Positions 29,036 through 37,386 of a stretch of DNA of 64,000 nucleotides are shown in pieces; positions within the stretch are counted from its first letter, which is position 1; the number at the start of each line of letters is the position of its first letter. Source of the stretch: Gaiellaceae bacterium (GTDB taxonomy: Bacteria > Actinomycetota > Thermoleophilia > Gaiellales > Gaiellaceae). The DNA lies in NCBI GenBank assembly GCA_030446625.1, contig JAUJMY010000005.1:62001-126000 (forward strand), given 5' to 3'. Under the pieces are notes generated by a model. It was not told where the DNA came from, did no database searches, and was given only the letters and a program-made list of their open reading frames with translations. The translations under genes and the position numbers were made by a program.

Positions 29036-29404
29036 TCGCGTGAAACGCAACAGACGTGTTCTCCATCCGCGGCGGCCACGTTCCGGTCAGTGATTGACGA
29101 GGGGCTAAAGGCACAGCTCCGCACTACTCGCGTCGTTGTCGGAACATCACGATGGTTCACGGAGCCGCGGGACCGTTTGCGCACGCCCGACGCGGGAAGA
29201 GGCATGCACCTCCGCGCGAGGTCTCGGCGGCGCTCGGTGAGCGGCTGCAGGACGTCTAAGCGGAGGCGCAGGCCGAGCACGCGGCCGAGAGCCTCGCCCG
29301 CGACGACGCGTCGCTTCCTACGTCGCGCCGAGCCCGGCTTCGCGGTAGATGCGGCTCCTCGGCAGCGAGCGAGCCGGGGACTCGGGACGGTGAAGCAGGT
29401 GCTC
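29036..29404. other. Intergenic, nothing recognised
   Basis: About 370 bases between the membrane operon and the integrase remnant. Open frames on either strand are Arg/Ser-rich shadows without domain patterns. No repeat or RNA fold was evident. Confidence 0.4.
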
Positions 29405-29850
29405 CGGGATGCGAGGGAAACGTCGTCGCGTCTTTCTCTGCGCACCCGCCCTGCAGGCGTTGCGTGAACAGCTCCTGGCGCGGCGTCCGAACCCGCAAGG
29501 GTTCGTCTTCCCCTCGCCGCGCTCGGACACTGTGTGGAACTCGGGACAACTTCCGCGCGGACGTGTTCGCGAAGGCGGTCACGCGCGCCTGCGGCCAAGC
29601 CGAAGCCGCCTGGCGCGCCGACCTCCAGCGGCTCGAGTTCCACCATCTGCGGCACACCTTCGCATCGCTGATGATCGTGGCGGGAGCGAACCCACTCCAG
29701 CTCGCGGAGGCACTCGGACATACGGACAAGACACGACGGCGTGATCCGACGCTTGTATGGAGCGCTACGGCCACCTCTTTCCGGGCTCGACGCGCGAGGC
29801 CGCCCCGGCGCTTGATCGACACTTGAAGGCGTCGCGTCGTGACCGGTGCG
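29405..29850 (+). pseudogene. Decayed tyrosine integrase, C-terminal half
   Basis: Catalytic-domain motifs are spread over three frames: KRRRVFLCAPALQALREQLL, then FHHLRHTFASLMIVAGANPL (HxxR intact), then ERYGHLFPGSTREAA with the nucleophile Tyr. Small indels near 29550 and 29735 separate the frames and the N-terminal half is absent. It lies directly beside the tRNA-Asp 3' end, where the integrase of a tRNA-targeting island is expected. Confidence 0.75.
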
Positions 29851-29908
29851 GCACAGCGCGGGATGCGGGACTCCGCGTCGCCGTAGCTGAAACGAAATCC
29901 CTGCAATA

Positions 29909-29959
29909 GAGACGGGAGCGACGGGACTCGAACCCGCGACCTCCGGCGTGACAGGCCGG
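29909..29959 (-). repeat. 51-bp attachment-site copy at intact tRNA-Asp
   Basis: Identical to 26662-26712. It includes the 3' half of the tRNA and 4 bases beyond it. Confidence 0.9.
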
Positions 29960-29986
29960 CACTCTAACCAACTGAGCTACGCCCCC
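29913..29986 (-). tRNA. tRNA-Asp (GUC)
   Basis: On the minus strand the gene starts GGGGGCGTAGCTCAG. The anticodon stem CCGGC/GCCGG encloses the loop CTGTCAC (anticodon GTC), and the T-arm carries GGTTCGAGTCC. The acceptor stem GGGGGCG pairs with CGCTCCC with one G-U. CCA is not encoded. Its 3' half is duplicated at 26662-26712, marking it as an island integration site. Confidence 0.95.
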
Positions 29987-30015
29987 TGGAGCCGCGCCAT
30001 TGTAGCTTCGCGCTC

Positions 30016-30435
30016 GTGGAGCGGCCGAGCGTGCAGGACGGGCTCGTCGCAGGTCTCGTCGCGGGGCTCGTCAGCGGCGCGCCGTCGACGCTGCACGCGC
30101 TGGCGACCGGACGCGACCCGCTCGGGGCGACGCTCGCGGCCGGGACGATCTTGCTCCCGCGAGAGCGCCGGCGCGTGCGCCTCCTCCTCGCCGCGATGCC
30201 GGTCCACGTCGGGCTCTCGCTCGGCTGGGCGCTCGTGCTCGCGCGCCTCCTCCCGCGCACGCGCACGGCCACCGCGGGAGCTGTCGTGGGACTCGCGATC
30301 GCGGCGCTCGACCTCGCTGTCGGAGCTCGCCGCTTTCCCCGCATCCGTGCTCTCCCGCTCCTGCCGCAGATCGCCGACCACGTCGCGTTCGGAGCCACCG
30401 TCGGCGCCGTCCTCGCGCGCCGCCGCAGCACGTGA
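30016..30435 (+). CDS. Small membrane protein, unknown
   Basis: 139 residues from GTG 30016, the first gene after the tRNA. Four hydrophobic segments are likely (DGLVAGLVAGLVSGAPSTL, LLAAMPVHVGLSLGWALVLA, AGAVVGLAIAALDLAVGA, HVAFGATVGAVLA). The stop overlaps the start of the P-loop kinase. No family recognised. Confidence 0.6.
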   Translation: MERPSVQDGLVAGLVAGLVSGAPSTLHALATGRDPLGATLAAGTILLPRERRRVRLLLAAMPVHVGLSLGWALVLARLLPRTRTATAGAVVGLAIAALDLAVGARRFPRIRALPLLPQIADHVAFGATVGAVLARRRST

Positions 30436-30953
30436 GCGTCTTCCTCGTCACGGGCCCGTGCGCTGCGGGCAAGTCGACGCTCGCGCGGCTGCTGGCGCAG
30501 GGCTTCGAGCGCGCGGTCTACCTCGAAGCCGATCAGTTCCGGCGCGCGATCGTCTCGGGCCTCGAGGAGATGACGTTCGACGCGTCGGAGGAGGCGCTGC
30601 GGCAGCTCCGGCTCCGCTACCGGATCGCGGCCGCCGCCGCCGACGCGTACGCCGGCGAAGGATTCACCGTCGTCCTCGAGGACATCGTTGCCGGCGACCT
30701 ACTCCACGAGTTCGTGCGGCTCGTCCGGACGCGGCCGCTGCACGTCGTCGTTCTCCTCCCGCGCGTGGACGTGCTCGCAGCGCGCGACGCCGCCCGCGGC
30801 ACGACCGGCTACGAGCACTTCTCGGTCCCCCAGCTCCACGACCTCTTCGCGCGGGACACGCCGCGGCTCGGGTTGTGGCTCGATACCTCGGAACAGACCC
30901 CCGAGCAGACGGTCGACGCGATTCTGCGCGACACGGAACGGACGACCCCCTGA
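30432..30953 (+). CDS. P-loop kinase-like protein (AAA_33/phosphotransferase type)
   Basis: 173 residues with an N-terminal Walker A GPCAAGKST (residues ~8-16), a conserved LEADQFRR after strand 2 and a Walker-B-like GFTVVLED. The size and layout match small ATP-dependent kinases related to chloramphenicol phosphotransferase, shikimate kinase and gluconokinase. The substrate cannot be read. Overlap with the upstream membrane gene (GTGAGC) suggests one transcript. Confidence 0.7.
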   Translation: MSVFLVTGPCAAGKSTLARLLAQGFERAVYLEADQFRRAIVSGLEEMTFDASEEALRQLRLRYRIAAAAADAYAGEGFTVVLEDIVAGDLLHEFVRLVRTRPLHVVVLLPRVDVLAARDAARGTTGYEHFSVPQLHDLFARDTPRLGLWLDTSEQTPEQTVDAILRDTERTTP

Positions 30954-30958
30954 CGCGT

Positions 30959-31567
30959 TCAGGCGTTCCAGTCCTCCGGAACGCTCGGCAGCGCCCACGC
31001 GGGATCCGCGCGCCAGTCCTCCCAGCCCGTCGGGAACGCCCATTCCGCGATGACGCGCTCGCCCTCGGCGCGGAACGCCGCCGCCTCCTGCGGCGTAACC
31101 GCTCCCACGTCGACCGCGACGTCGAGCTCCTGCTCGTCCTTCCACCGCCACGAGCCGTCGCTGGGGATCCAGATGTCGAGGACGTGGTCGCGGGTGTCGA
31201 AGCCAAGCCGAAACGGCCGCCACGGGTCCTCGAGCTGGACGTACCAGCCCGTGAAGCGCCCGTTATCCCAGAAGAGCCAGATCGAGTGCGCGCGGCCGGG
31301 ACGACCGAGGATGAGCACGCCCTCGCCCGTCCACGTGCGGTCGATGGGCTCACGCGGCTGCGTGAACCGCTCCTCGAGCGGCACCTCGCGCACGAAGCGG
31401 CCTGCGACGCTCGGCGATTTGACCGGCGTCCCGCCGCTGAGCCACAGCACGGGAGCCTCAGCGGTCTCGACCGCGCGCGTTGGCAAGGCGCCGCTCGCGC
31501 ATCCGCGACTGAAGTACCTGAGCACCACAGTGTCGCCCGACTGCCCCTGGGACAGGGCGGCTTTCAT
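30959..31567 (-). CDS. DUF402 protein (nucleoside diphosphatase/FomD-like)
   Basis: 202 residues from ATG 31567, four bases downstream of the stop of the methionine-metabolism gene. The family pattern is visible: VVLRYFSRG near the start, WDNGRFTGWYVQLEDPWRP in the middle, then TRDHVLDIWIP and WKDEQELD, acidic residues that bind metal. Characterised DUF402 relatives hydrolyse nucleoside diphosphates or nucleotide-activated esters. Operon placement behind the methyltransferase/reductase may be incidental. Confidence 0.75.
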   Translation of the reverse strand: MKAALSQGQSGDTVVLRYFSRGCASGALPTRAVETAEAPVLWLSGGTPVKSPSVAGRFVREVPLEERFTQPREPIDRTWTGEGVLILGRPGRAHSIWLFWDNGRFTGWYVQLEDPWRPFRLGFDTRDHVLDIWIPSDGSWRWKDEQELDVAVDVGAVTPQEAAAFRAEGERVIAEWAFPTGWEDWRADPAWALPSVPEDWNA

Positions 31568-31571
31568 CCTG

Positions 31572-33380
31572 CTAGTCGTCGAGCAGGTCGAGGATGTTGA
31601 GCGGCTGCCGGAACGGCGCCACGACGTAGACGCCCGCGGCGAGCTCGCGCGACTCCTCGTAGAGCTTCCGCGCGACCTCCATGCCGACCTTCGCCGCATC
31701 CGCTCCCGCGTCGCGCAGCGCCTCCTGAACCGGCTCGGGGACGATGATCCCGGGCACCTCGTTGTGCACGCGCAGAGCGAGCTGGTAGCTCCAGAGCGGC
31801 CAGAGCCCGATCAGCAGCGGGATCGGCGACGGGCCGCCGAAGCGGTCGAGGAAGCGCTCCAGGTACTCGAGGTCGAAGACGATCTGCGTCATCGCGAACT
31901 TCGCGCCCGCGTCGAGCTTGCGCCGGAAGCGCTCGAGCTCGAGCTCGACGTCGTCCGCGGTCGGGTTCACCGCGACGCCCACGAAGAATGAGGTCGGCGC
32001 GTCTATCGCGCGCCCGTTCACGTCCTCACCGCGGTTCAGGCCGGCGATCACCTCCGTGAGCCCGATCGAGTCGACCTCGTAGACGCCGCCGGACCCCGGA
32101 TAGTCGCCCGCGGCAGGCGGGTCGCCGGTCACCGCGAGCACGTTGCGGACGCCCTCCGCGTGCGCCCCGAGCAGCACCGACTCGAGTCCGGCGCGCGTCA
32201 TGTCGCGCGGCGTCAGGTGCGGGATCGTCTCGATCCCGCACTCGCGCTCGATCGCCACGGACGCCATCAGGCCGCTCATCCGCGCGCGCCCCGCCGGGTT
32301 GTCGTTCAGGTCGACGAAGCGAGCGCGCCCCGACTCCTTGAGCGTCCGCGCGACCTCGATCAGCCCGTGGTTGTTGCCGCCGAGGGGCGGGTCGAGCTGC
32401 ACGGAGACAACCCACTCGCCCTCGCGGAGCGCCTGCGCGAGCCCCGTCTCGCGCTGCTCCTCGCCGAGCGCGACGACGAGCTCCCGCTCGTCGAAGGACA
32501 GGGCCGCGCGCGGCCGCCGCTCCTCCTCCAGCGCGGAGCGGATCGCGGCGATCTCGACCGGCGTCGTCCCGCAGCAGCCGCCGATCACGCGCGCGCCGAG
32601 GTCGCGCGCGTGCGCCGCGAACTCGGCGAAGTAGTCGGGCGTCGCGTGCGGGTAGATCACGCGCCCGCCTGACAGGCTCACGAGGCCGATGTTCGGCAGC
32701 GCCGCGAGCGCGTGGCCGTCGCCGCCCATCTGCTCGAGCGCGGCGAGCGCGGTGAGGAGCCCCGCCCCGTGGTTCGCGCCGATCGCGGCGACGTCGAGCC
32801 CGGCCAGCCGCTCCGCCGCCTCGCGCGCCGAGACGCCCGCGATCGTCTCCGCGCCTTCGTCGAACGTCAGCAGCGCGACGATCGGGAGGCTCGAGACGCT
32901 GCGCGCCGCGTCCACCGCGTCCACGAGCTCCTGGAGGTCGTAGAAGGTCTCGATCATGAACAGGTCCGCGCCGCGCCCCTCGAGGACGCTCGCCTGCTCC
33001 GCGAACAGCTCCCGCCGCTTCCGCGAGCTCGGCGCGTCGCCCAGCGGCCCGATCGAGCCGGCGATGTAGACCTCGCGGCCGCAGACCTCCCGCGCCTCGC
33101 GCGCGAGCCGCACGGCGGTCGAGTTGATGCGCTCGAACTCGTCCTCGAGGAAGTGCGCGGCGAGCTTGCGCCGGTTCGCGCCGAACGTGTTCGTCTCGAT
33201 CAGCTCCGCGCCCGCGTTGATGAAGCTCACGTGCAGCGAGACGACGGCCTCGGGCGCGCGCAGGTTCGCCTCCTCGGGGCAGCGCAGGCGCGGCACCGCG
33301 CTGGAGATCAGCGCTCCCATCCCGCCGTCGGCCACGATCGCCGGTCCATCCTGGAGTCGCTTCAGAAACGCGCTTGCCAC
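31572..33380 (-). CDS. Bifunctional homocysteine S-methyltransferase / methylenetetrahydrofolate reductase
   Basis: 602 residues from GTG 33380, preceded by GGAGGG. Residues 1-~290 form the homocysteine methyltransferase barrel (ADGGMGALI, ELIETNTFGANRRKL) with the zinc motif GGCCGTTP near 265. Residues ~310-600 form a methylene-THF reductase barrel (VSVQLDPPLGGNN, ITHLTPRDMTRA-like segment, LAVTGDPP, FAMTQIVFD). The fusion would couple reduction of methylene-THF to methylation of homocysteine, as in known YitJ-type proteins. A probable SAM-responsive riboswitch lies in its leader. It heads an operon with the DUF402 gene. Confidence 0.93.
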   Translation of the reverse strand: MASAFLKRLQDGPAIVADGGMGALISSAVPRLRCPEEANLRAPEAVVSLHVSFINAGAELIETNTFGANRRKLAAHFLEDEFERINSTAVRLAREAREVCGREVYIAGSIGPLGDAPSSRKRRELFAEQASVLEGRGADLFMIETFYDLQELVDAVDAARSVSSLPIVALLTFDEGAETIAGVSAREAAERLAGLDVAAIGANHGAGLLTALAALEQMGGDGHALAALPNIGLVSLSGGRVIYPHATPDYFAEFAAHARDLGARVIGGCCGTTPVEIAAIRSALEEERRPRAALSFDERELVVALGEEQRETGLAQALREGEWVVSVQLDPPLGGNNHGLIEVARTLKESGRARFVDLNDNPAGRARMSGLMASVAIERECGIETIPHLTPRDMTRAGLESVLLGAHAEGVRNVLAVTGDPPAAGDYPGSGGVYEVDSIGLTEVIAGLNRGEDVNGRAIDAPTSFFVGVAVNPTADDVELELERFRRKLDAGAKFAMTQIVFDLEYLERFLDRFGGPSPIPLLIGLWPLWSYQLALRVHNEVPGIIVPEPVQEALRDAGADAAKVGMEVARKLYEESRELAAGVYVVAPFRQPLNILDLLDD

Positions 33381-33439
33381 CCGGTCGTCCCTCCTCGTCG
33401 GAGCGAGCTTGCGCGTTCGACCCGTTCACCACCTCTAGC

Positions 33440-33535
33440 CGTTGCCCCGTCGGGGCCACATCTCGTCTTACCACCGTGCGGCTAGGCCGGTTGGCGGGCC
33501 GGTACGGCAAGGCCGCTGGCCACTCTCGATGCAGC
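33440..33535 (-). ncRNA. Probable SAM riboswitch (SAM-I/SAM-IV clan)
   Basis: Read on the minus strand, the leader of the methionine gene contains GAGAGTGGCCAGCGG, then GCCAACC, then CACGGTGGTAAGACG, closed by a CATC/GATG stem. This order matches the conserved core of the SAM-I/SAM-IV clan (GAG..GCCAGCG, GGCAACC, GGTGCTAA-like), with GCC in place of GGC before AACC. A strong GGCCCC/GGGGC hairpin follows at about 33442-33456. The downstream gene makes methionine, which fits. A covariance-model search was not possible. Confidence 0.6.
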
Positions 33536-33652
33536 GGCGAGCCTAGCAGAGGGTCACGAGGCGTTCCCGTGCCGGTGAACAAGCGCGGTCAACCGCGTTC
33601 GAGTGATGGATGAAGCGGCAGGGCGAGTTCATAGTGGGACGGCAAGCTCGTT

Positions 33653-33715
33653 GGCCCCGATGCGGCGGGGGCCGCGGGCGGAAGTCCGGAGAGGCCCCTA
33701 TGCGGCGGGGGCCGC
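33653..33715. repeat. Two tandem copies of a GC hairpin between convergent-facing intergenic sequence
   Basis: GGCCCC[G/T]ATGCGGCGGGGGCC occurs twice (33653-33673 and 33693-33713), each able to fold with GGCCCC/GGGGCC arms. They lie just downstream of the SDR gene's 3' end (leftward) and may act as a terminator or transcript-end stabiliser. No T-run follows. Confidence 0.5.
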
Positions 33716-33731
33716 TCCGCTCCTCACGCGT

Positions 33732-34508
33732 CTACGGGTCGTGGACGACGCGGCCTTCCATCCCGCCGGCGACGGTGACGACCTGGCCGGTGACGTGCCC
33801 GGACACCTCGTCGGACGCGAGCGCGACGACCTGCCGCGCCACATCCTCGGGCTGCGCCACCTTGCGCAGCGCCATCGTGCGCGAGATGCGACGGACCTGC
33901 TCCGGGTCGACGTGGCCGCGCGTCATCGGCGACTCGGTCCAGCCGGGGCAGACGCAGTTGACCCGGCCGCGCGGCGCGACCCGCACGATCTCGTTCTTGA
34001 GGCTGAGCAGGAGGCCGTGCGCGAGCGCGGACTTCGCGGCGGCGTAGTCCGCGTGCCCGGCCTCCCCGACGAGCCCGGCCGTGGACGCGACGAGGACGAG
34101 GCTTCCGTGGCCGTTCCGGCCCACCTCGCGGAGGAACGCGCGCGCGGTCAGGAACGCGGAGGTGAGGTTCGCGCGCAGTGTCTGCTCCCAGCGCTCGAGC
34201 GAGAGCTCCCAGACGGGCTCGTCCGCTCGCGGCCATACGCCGGCGACGGCCGCGCAGACGTCGACGCGGCCGAGAGCGCGCCGCGCCTCCTCGAACAGCC
34301 GCTCGACGTCGGCCTCGTCCGCGAGGTCGGCTCCTGCGACCGGCGCGCCCCCGAGCTCTGCCGCGATCTGCTCGGCCCGATCGCGGCCGCGGTTGTAGTG
34401 GACGACGACGCGCGCCCCCTCCGCGAAGAACTGCCGCGCGCAGGCGGCTCCGATCCCGCCCGAGGCTCCGGTGACGAGGACGCCCTTGCCCGCGAGCCCG
34501 GTCTCCAC
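33732..34508 (-). CDS. Short-chain dehydrogenase/reductase, FabG-like
   Basis: 258 residues from GTG 34508. Rossmann cofactor motif TGASGGIGAACA near residue 13, NxxG-region VAGVW, catalytic Ser in VASTAGLVG and YAAAK catalytic pair, then CPGW. Length and motifs are those of classical NAD(P)H-dependent SDRs of the 3-oxoacyl-reductase type. HYNRG after strand 2 suggests NADP preference. Only 20 bases separate its start from the divergent cupin start, so regulatory DNA must overlap coding sequence. Substrate unknown. Confidence 0.88.
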   Translation of the reverse strand: METGLAGKGVLVTGASGGIGAACARQFFAEGARVVVHYNRGRDRAEQIAAELGGAPVAGADLADEADVERLFEEARRALGRVDVCAAVAGVWPRADEPVWELSLERWEQTLRANLTSAFLTARAFLREVGRNGHGSLVLVASTAGLVGEAGHADYAAAKSALAHGLLLSLKNEIVRVAPRGRVNCVCPGWTESPMTRGHVDPEQVRRISRTMALRKVAQPEDVARQVVALASDEVSGHVTGQVVTVAGGMEGRVVHDP

Positions 34509-34528
34509 GTCGCTTACGCTACCGAGGC

Positions 34529-35026
34529 GTGGACGAGCTCCCCAACGTGTTCACGACAAGCTTCGAGTTCGATCGCGGAGGCGCGCGCGTCTCCCGCGTC
34601 GGGACACGAGCGGGCGCGGATGCGCTCGGCGCCTCCGTCTACGAGCTCGACCCCGGTGCGCGCTGGGCGGATCTGCACGTCCACTACGCGAACGAGGAGA
34701 TGATCGTCGTCTTGGCGGGGCGGCCGACGCTGCACACGCTCGAGGGCAGCCGGGACCTCGTGCCGGGCGAGGTGGTCGCGTGCCTCCGCGGCCGCCGCGG
34801 CGCGCACCGGCTCGAAAACTCATCCGACGAGGTCGCGCGCGTCCTGATCGTCTCCACGCGGCAGATGCCCGAGCTCGTGGAGTACCCCGAGCGCGGCGAC
34901 GTCTTCGCGATGTCGGAGCCGCCGTTCACGGACGCGCCGCTGGACGAGTCGTACGGCCGCGTGCTGCGGGTCTTCCACAAGGACGACGCGTTCGCCGTGC
35001 CCCCGGACGAGAAGCCCCCATCGTGA
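34529..35026 (+). CDS. Cupin-domain protein
   Basis: 165 residues from GTG 34529. A single cupin barrel: ADLHVHYANEEMIVVLAGRP supplies the first metal motif (HxH...E) and the stretch around RRGAHRLENSSDE the second (His). Members of this group are often sugar-binding or small-molecule sensor/isomerase proteins. The stop overlaps the start of the M55 peptidase gene by 4 bases, so the two are translationally coupled. Confidence 0.78.
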   Translation: MDELPNVFTTSFEFDRGGARVSRVGTRAGADALGASVYELDPGARWADLHVHYANEEMIVVLAGRPTLHTLEGSRDLVPGEVVACLRGRRGAHRLENSSDEVARVLIVSTRQMPELVEYPERGDVFAMSEPPFTDAPLDESYGRVLRVFHKDDAFAVPPDEKPPS

Positions 35027-35844
35027 GAGTTCACGTGATCAGCGACATGGAGGGCGTCTCCGGGATCGTCAAGCCCGAGCAGACGAGCGGCGGCGACCCG
35101 ATGTACGACGAGGGGCGGCGGCTGTACACCGAGGAGATCAACGCGGCCGTCCGCGGCGCGAAGGCGGCGGGGGCGACGGAAATCGTCGTCATGGACTGCC
35201 ACGGGGCGGGCAAGGGGTGGATGTTCAACTCGCTCGTCCCGGACCTCCTCGACCCGGCGTGCGAGTACGTCGTCCAGGAGGAGTGGACGGAGTACACGGA
35301 GTTCCTCGAGCAGGGCTGCGACGCGGCGCTGTTCGTCGGCATGCACGCGATGGCCGGGACTCCCGACGGCGTGATGAACCACACGGTTTCCGGGCAGGCG
35401 TGGCAGAACCTCTGGTTCAACGGCACCGCCGTGGGCGAGACGGGGATCAACGCCGCGCTCTGCGGGACGTGGGGGTGCCCCGTGCTGCTGGTGACCGGCG
35501 ACGAGGCTTCGTGCCGCGAGGGGCGCGAGCTCCTCGGCGACGGCCTCACGACGGTCGCCGTGAAGAAGGGGCTCGGCGCACGGAGCGCGCGCCAGATCGC
35601 CCCGCTCCGCGCGCGCGAGCTGATCGAGGAAGGCGCGCGCCGCGCGCTCGGCGACCTGACCGCCGTGGCGCCGTACGACCCCGGGCGGCCGTGCGAGATC
35701 CGCGTCGAGTACAAGAACACGATGGCGCCACAAAAGCTGCGCCACGCGGCGGGCGTCGACATCGTCGGCCCGCGCGAGATCGTCGTCCGCGCCGCCGACT
35801 GGTGGACGGCGTGGCAGCGGTTCTTCTGCTTCGACTCGGAGTAG
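35023..35844 (+). CDS. M55-family D-aminopeptidase (DppA-like)
   Basis: 273 residues from GTG 35023. Zinc ligands are visible: SDMEGVSG (Asp8, Glu10), the DCHGAGKG loop, and HAMAGTPDGVMNHTVSG with further histidines; GETGINAALCG and GDEAS follow. DppA-type enzymes release N-terminal D-amino acids from peptides and are typically decameric cytosolic proteins involved in peptidoglycan-peptide recycling. Coupled to the cupin gene upstream. The downstream 130 bases are intergenic. Confidence 0.9.
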   Translation: MRVHVISDMEGVSGIVKPEQTSGGDPMYDEGRRLYTEEINAAVRGAKAAGATEIVVMDCHGAGKGWMFNSLVPDLLDPACEYVVQEEWTEYTEFLEQGCDAALFVGMHAMAGTPDGVMNHTVSGQAWQNLWFNGTAVGETGINAALCGTWGCPVLLVTGDEASCREGRELLGDGLTTVAVKKGLGARSARQIAPLRARELIEEGARRALGDLTAVAPYDPGRPCEIRVEYKNTMAPQKLRHAAGVDIVGPREIVVRAADWWTAWQRFFCFDSE

Positions 35845-35977
35845 GGCGTCGCGCCGAGCTCGGCCGCCCGCCGCGGCGCCCGGCAACGGGGGTCTGACGC
35901 GCGGTCGCGGCCCGCGCGGAGGGGTGTGGACGGAGTGATCCGGAGGTGTGGGGGTTGGCGGGTGCGCCGCGGACGAT

Positions 35978-36555
35978 TTAGTCCGCGTCTGGGGCGGGCT
36001 CGACGACCTCCAGCTGCTCGAGGAGCGTGAAGACCACGCCTTCGCGACGGGCGACTCCCGCGGCCGCTCGCGCCCGCTCGCCCAGTCCCCCTGCTCGCGG
36101 ATCGCGCGGGCCATCGCGCGCACGGAGGAGGAGTCCGGCTCCGGCTCCGTCAGCGCGAGCAGCTGCGAGACGAGGACGTCCTCGAGCGACGCGACGGGCA
36201 TCCGCATCGCCATCACCTCGATCTCGTCCGCGCGCTCGAACCAGCCGTCGTCGACCGGCCCGCCGTGCGGGTTGAAGATCAGGTCGATCAACTCGTCGTC
36301 GTCGTAGACCTTCAAGAGCCAGTCCTCCGGCGGGTCCTCGCCGCGCATCCCGATCGCCACGAGCGTCTGCTGCGCGCGCTCGGCGTCGTCCGGCTTCACC
36401 AGGAAGTCGACGTCGTGGTCGGTCTCCGGCCCGCCCCGCGCCCACGCCGCCATCCCGCCGGCGAGCGCGAACGGGATCCCGGCCTCGCGCAGCGCGGCCG
36501 CCGCCTTCTTCATCGGCTCGTAGAGCGCGTCCTGCGTCGTCGCCTCGTCCGCCAC
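35978..36555 (-). CDS. Nucleotidyltransferase-fold protein, frameshifted near the 3' end
   Basis: From GTG 36555 (VADEATTQDALYEP) the product shows the minimal nucleotidyltransferase core: AGIPFALAGGMAAWARGG followed by ETDHDVDFLV with two acidic metal ligands, then a third acidic strand around ELIDLIFNP. Homology in the first frame ends at REQGDW (~36080) and continues in another frame as ERARAAAGVARREGVVFTLL to the stop at 35978. One extra G in a GGG run would restore the frame (GDWGERARA). The break may be a sequencing error. The likely role is nucleotidyl transfer to a small molecule or protein; substrate unknown. Confidence 0.65.
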
Positions 36556-36618
36556 GTCGTCGCGGTACCCGTTCGCGGGAGCCGAAACTCTTTCGGACGG
36601 AGCGGTAACAATGCCGCG

Positions 36619-37383
36619 ATGACCGAGCGCGTCCGCATCGCCGCCGCAGGCGACATCCACGCGGCGGAGCCGCACCGCGAGCGGCTGCTCACGGCGTTTG
36701 CGGGTGTCGCCGACGACGCGGACGTCGTGCTGCTCGCGGGCGACCTGACGACGCACGGCGAGCCGGAGCAGGCGAGCGTGCTCGCCGAAGCGTGCGCAAG
36801 CGCCGACCTGCCGGTCGTCGCCGTGCTCGGCAACCACGACCACCACGAAGACCGTGCGGAGGAGGTCGCAGACGTGCTGCGCGACGCCGGGGTCGCCGTC
36901 CTGGACCGGGAGGCGGCGATCGTGACGATCGGCGACGCGGAGCTCGGGGTCGTCGGCGCGAAAGGGTTCGTCGGCGGCTTCGCCGGGTCGTCCCTTCCGG
37001 ACTTCGGCGAGCCCCTCCTGCGGCAGGTCTACGACGAGACGACCGACGAGGTCGTCGCGATCGAGCGCGGTCTCCAGAAGATCTCGCACTGCCCGCTCCG
37101 CATCGTGCTCCTCCACTACGCGCCGACGGTCGAGACGCTCGAGGGGGAGCCGGTCGGCATCCACACGCTGCTCGGGTCCGCGCGCCTCGCGGTGCCGATC
37201 GCGGAGTACCAGCCCGACCTCGTCCTCCACGGACACGCCCACGCTGGGAGCTTCGAGGGCCGGATCGGCGAGACGCCGGTCTACAACGTCGCCGTGCACG
37301 TGACCAAGCGCGACTTCTACGTCTTCGACCTCCCCGTCACGCCGGGTCGCTCCGAGGTCGAGGTCCACACGCGGCGAGCCTGA
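36619..37383 (+). CDS. Calcineurin-like metallophosphoesterase
   Basis: 254 residues from ATG 36619. Canonical motifs are present: GDIHAAEPH (Asp, His), LLAGDLTTHG, GNHDHHED, LLHYAP and GHAHAG, which bind two metals. It is a cytosolic single-domain phosphoesterase; the substrate could be a cyclic nucleotide, phospholipid headgroup or nucleotide. It is divergent from the nucleotidyltransferase gene, 63 bases apart, and 3 bases before the MOSC gene. Confidence 0.88.
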   Translation: MTERVRIAAAGDIHAAEPHRERLLTAFAGVADDADVVLLAGDLTTHGEPEQASVLAEACASADLPVVAVLGNHDHHEDRAEEVADVLRDAGVAVLDREAAIVTIGDAELGVVGAKGFVGGFAGSSLPDFGEPLLRQVYDETTDEVVAIERGLQKISHCPLRIVLLHYAPTVETLEGEPVGIHTLLGSARLAVPIAEYQPDLVLHGHAHAGSFEGRIGETPVYNVAVHVTKRDFYVFDLPVTPGRSEVEVHTRRA

Positions 37384-37386
37384 CGC

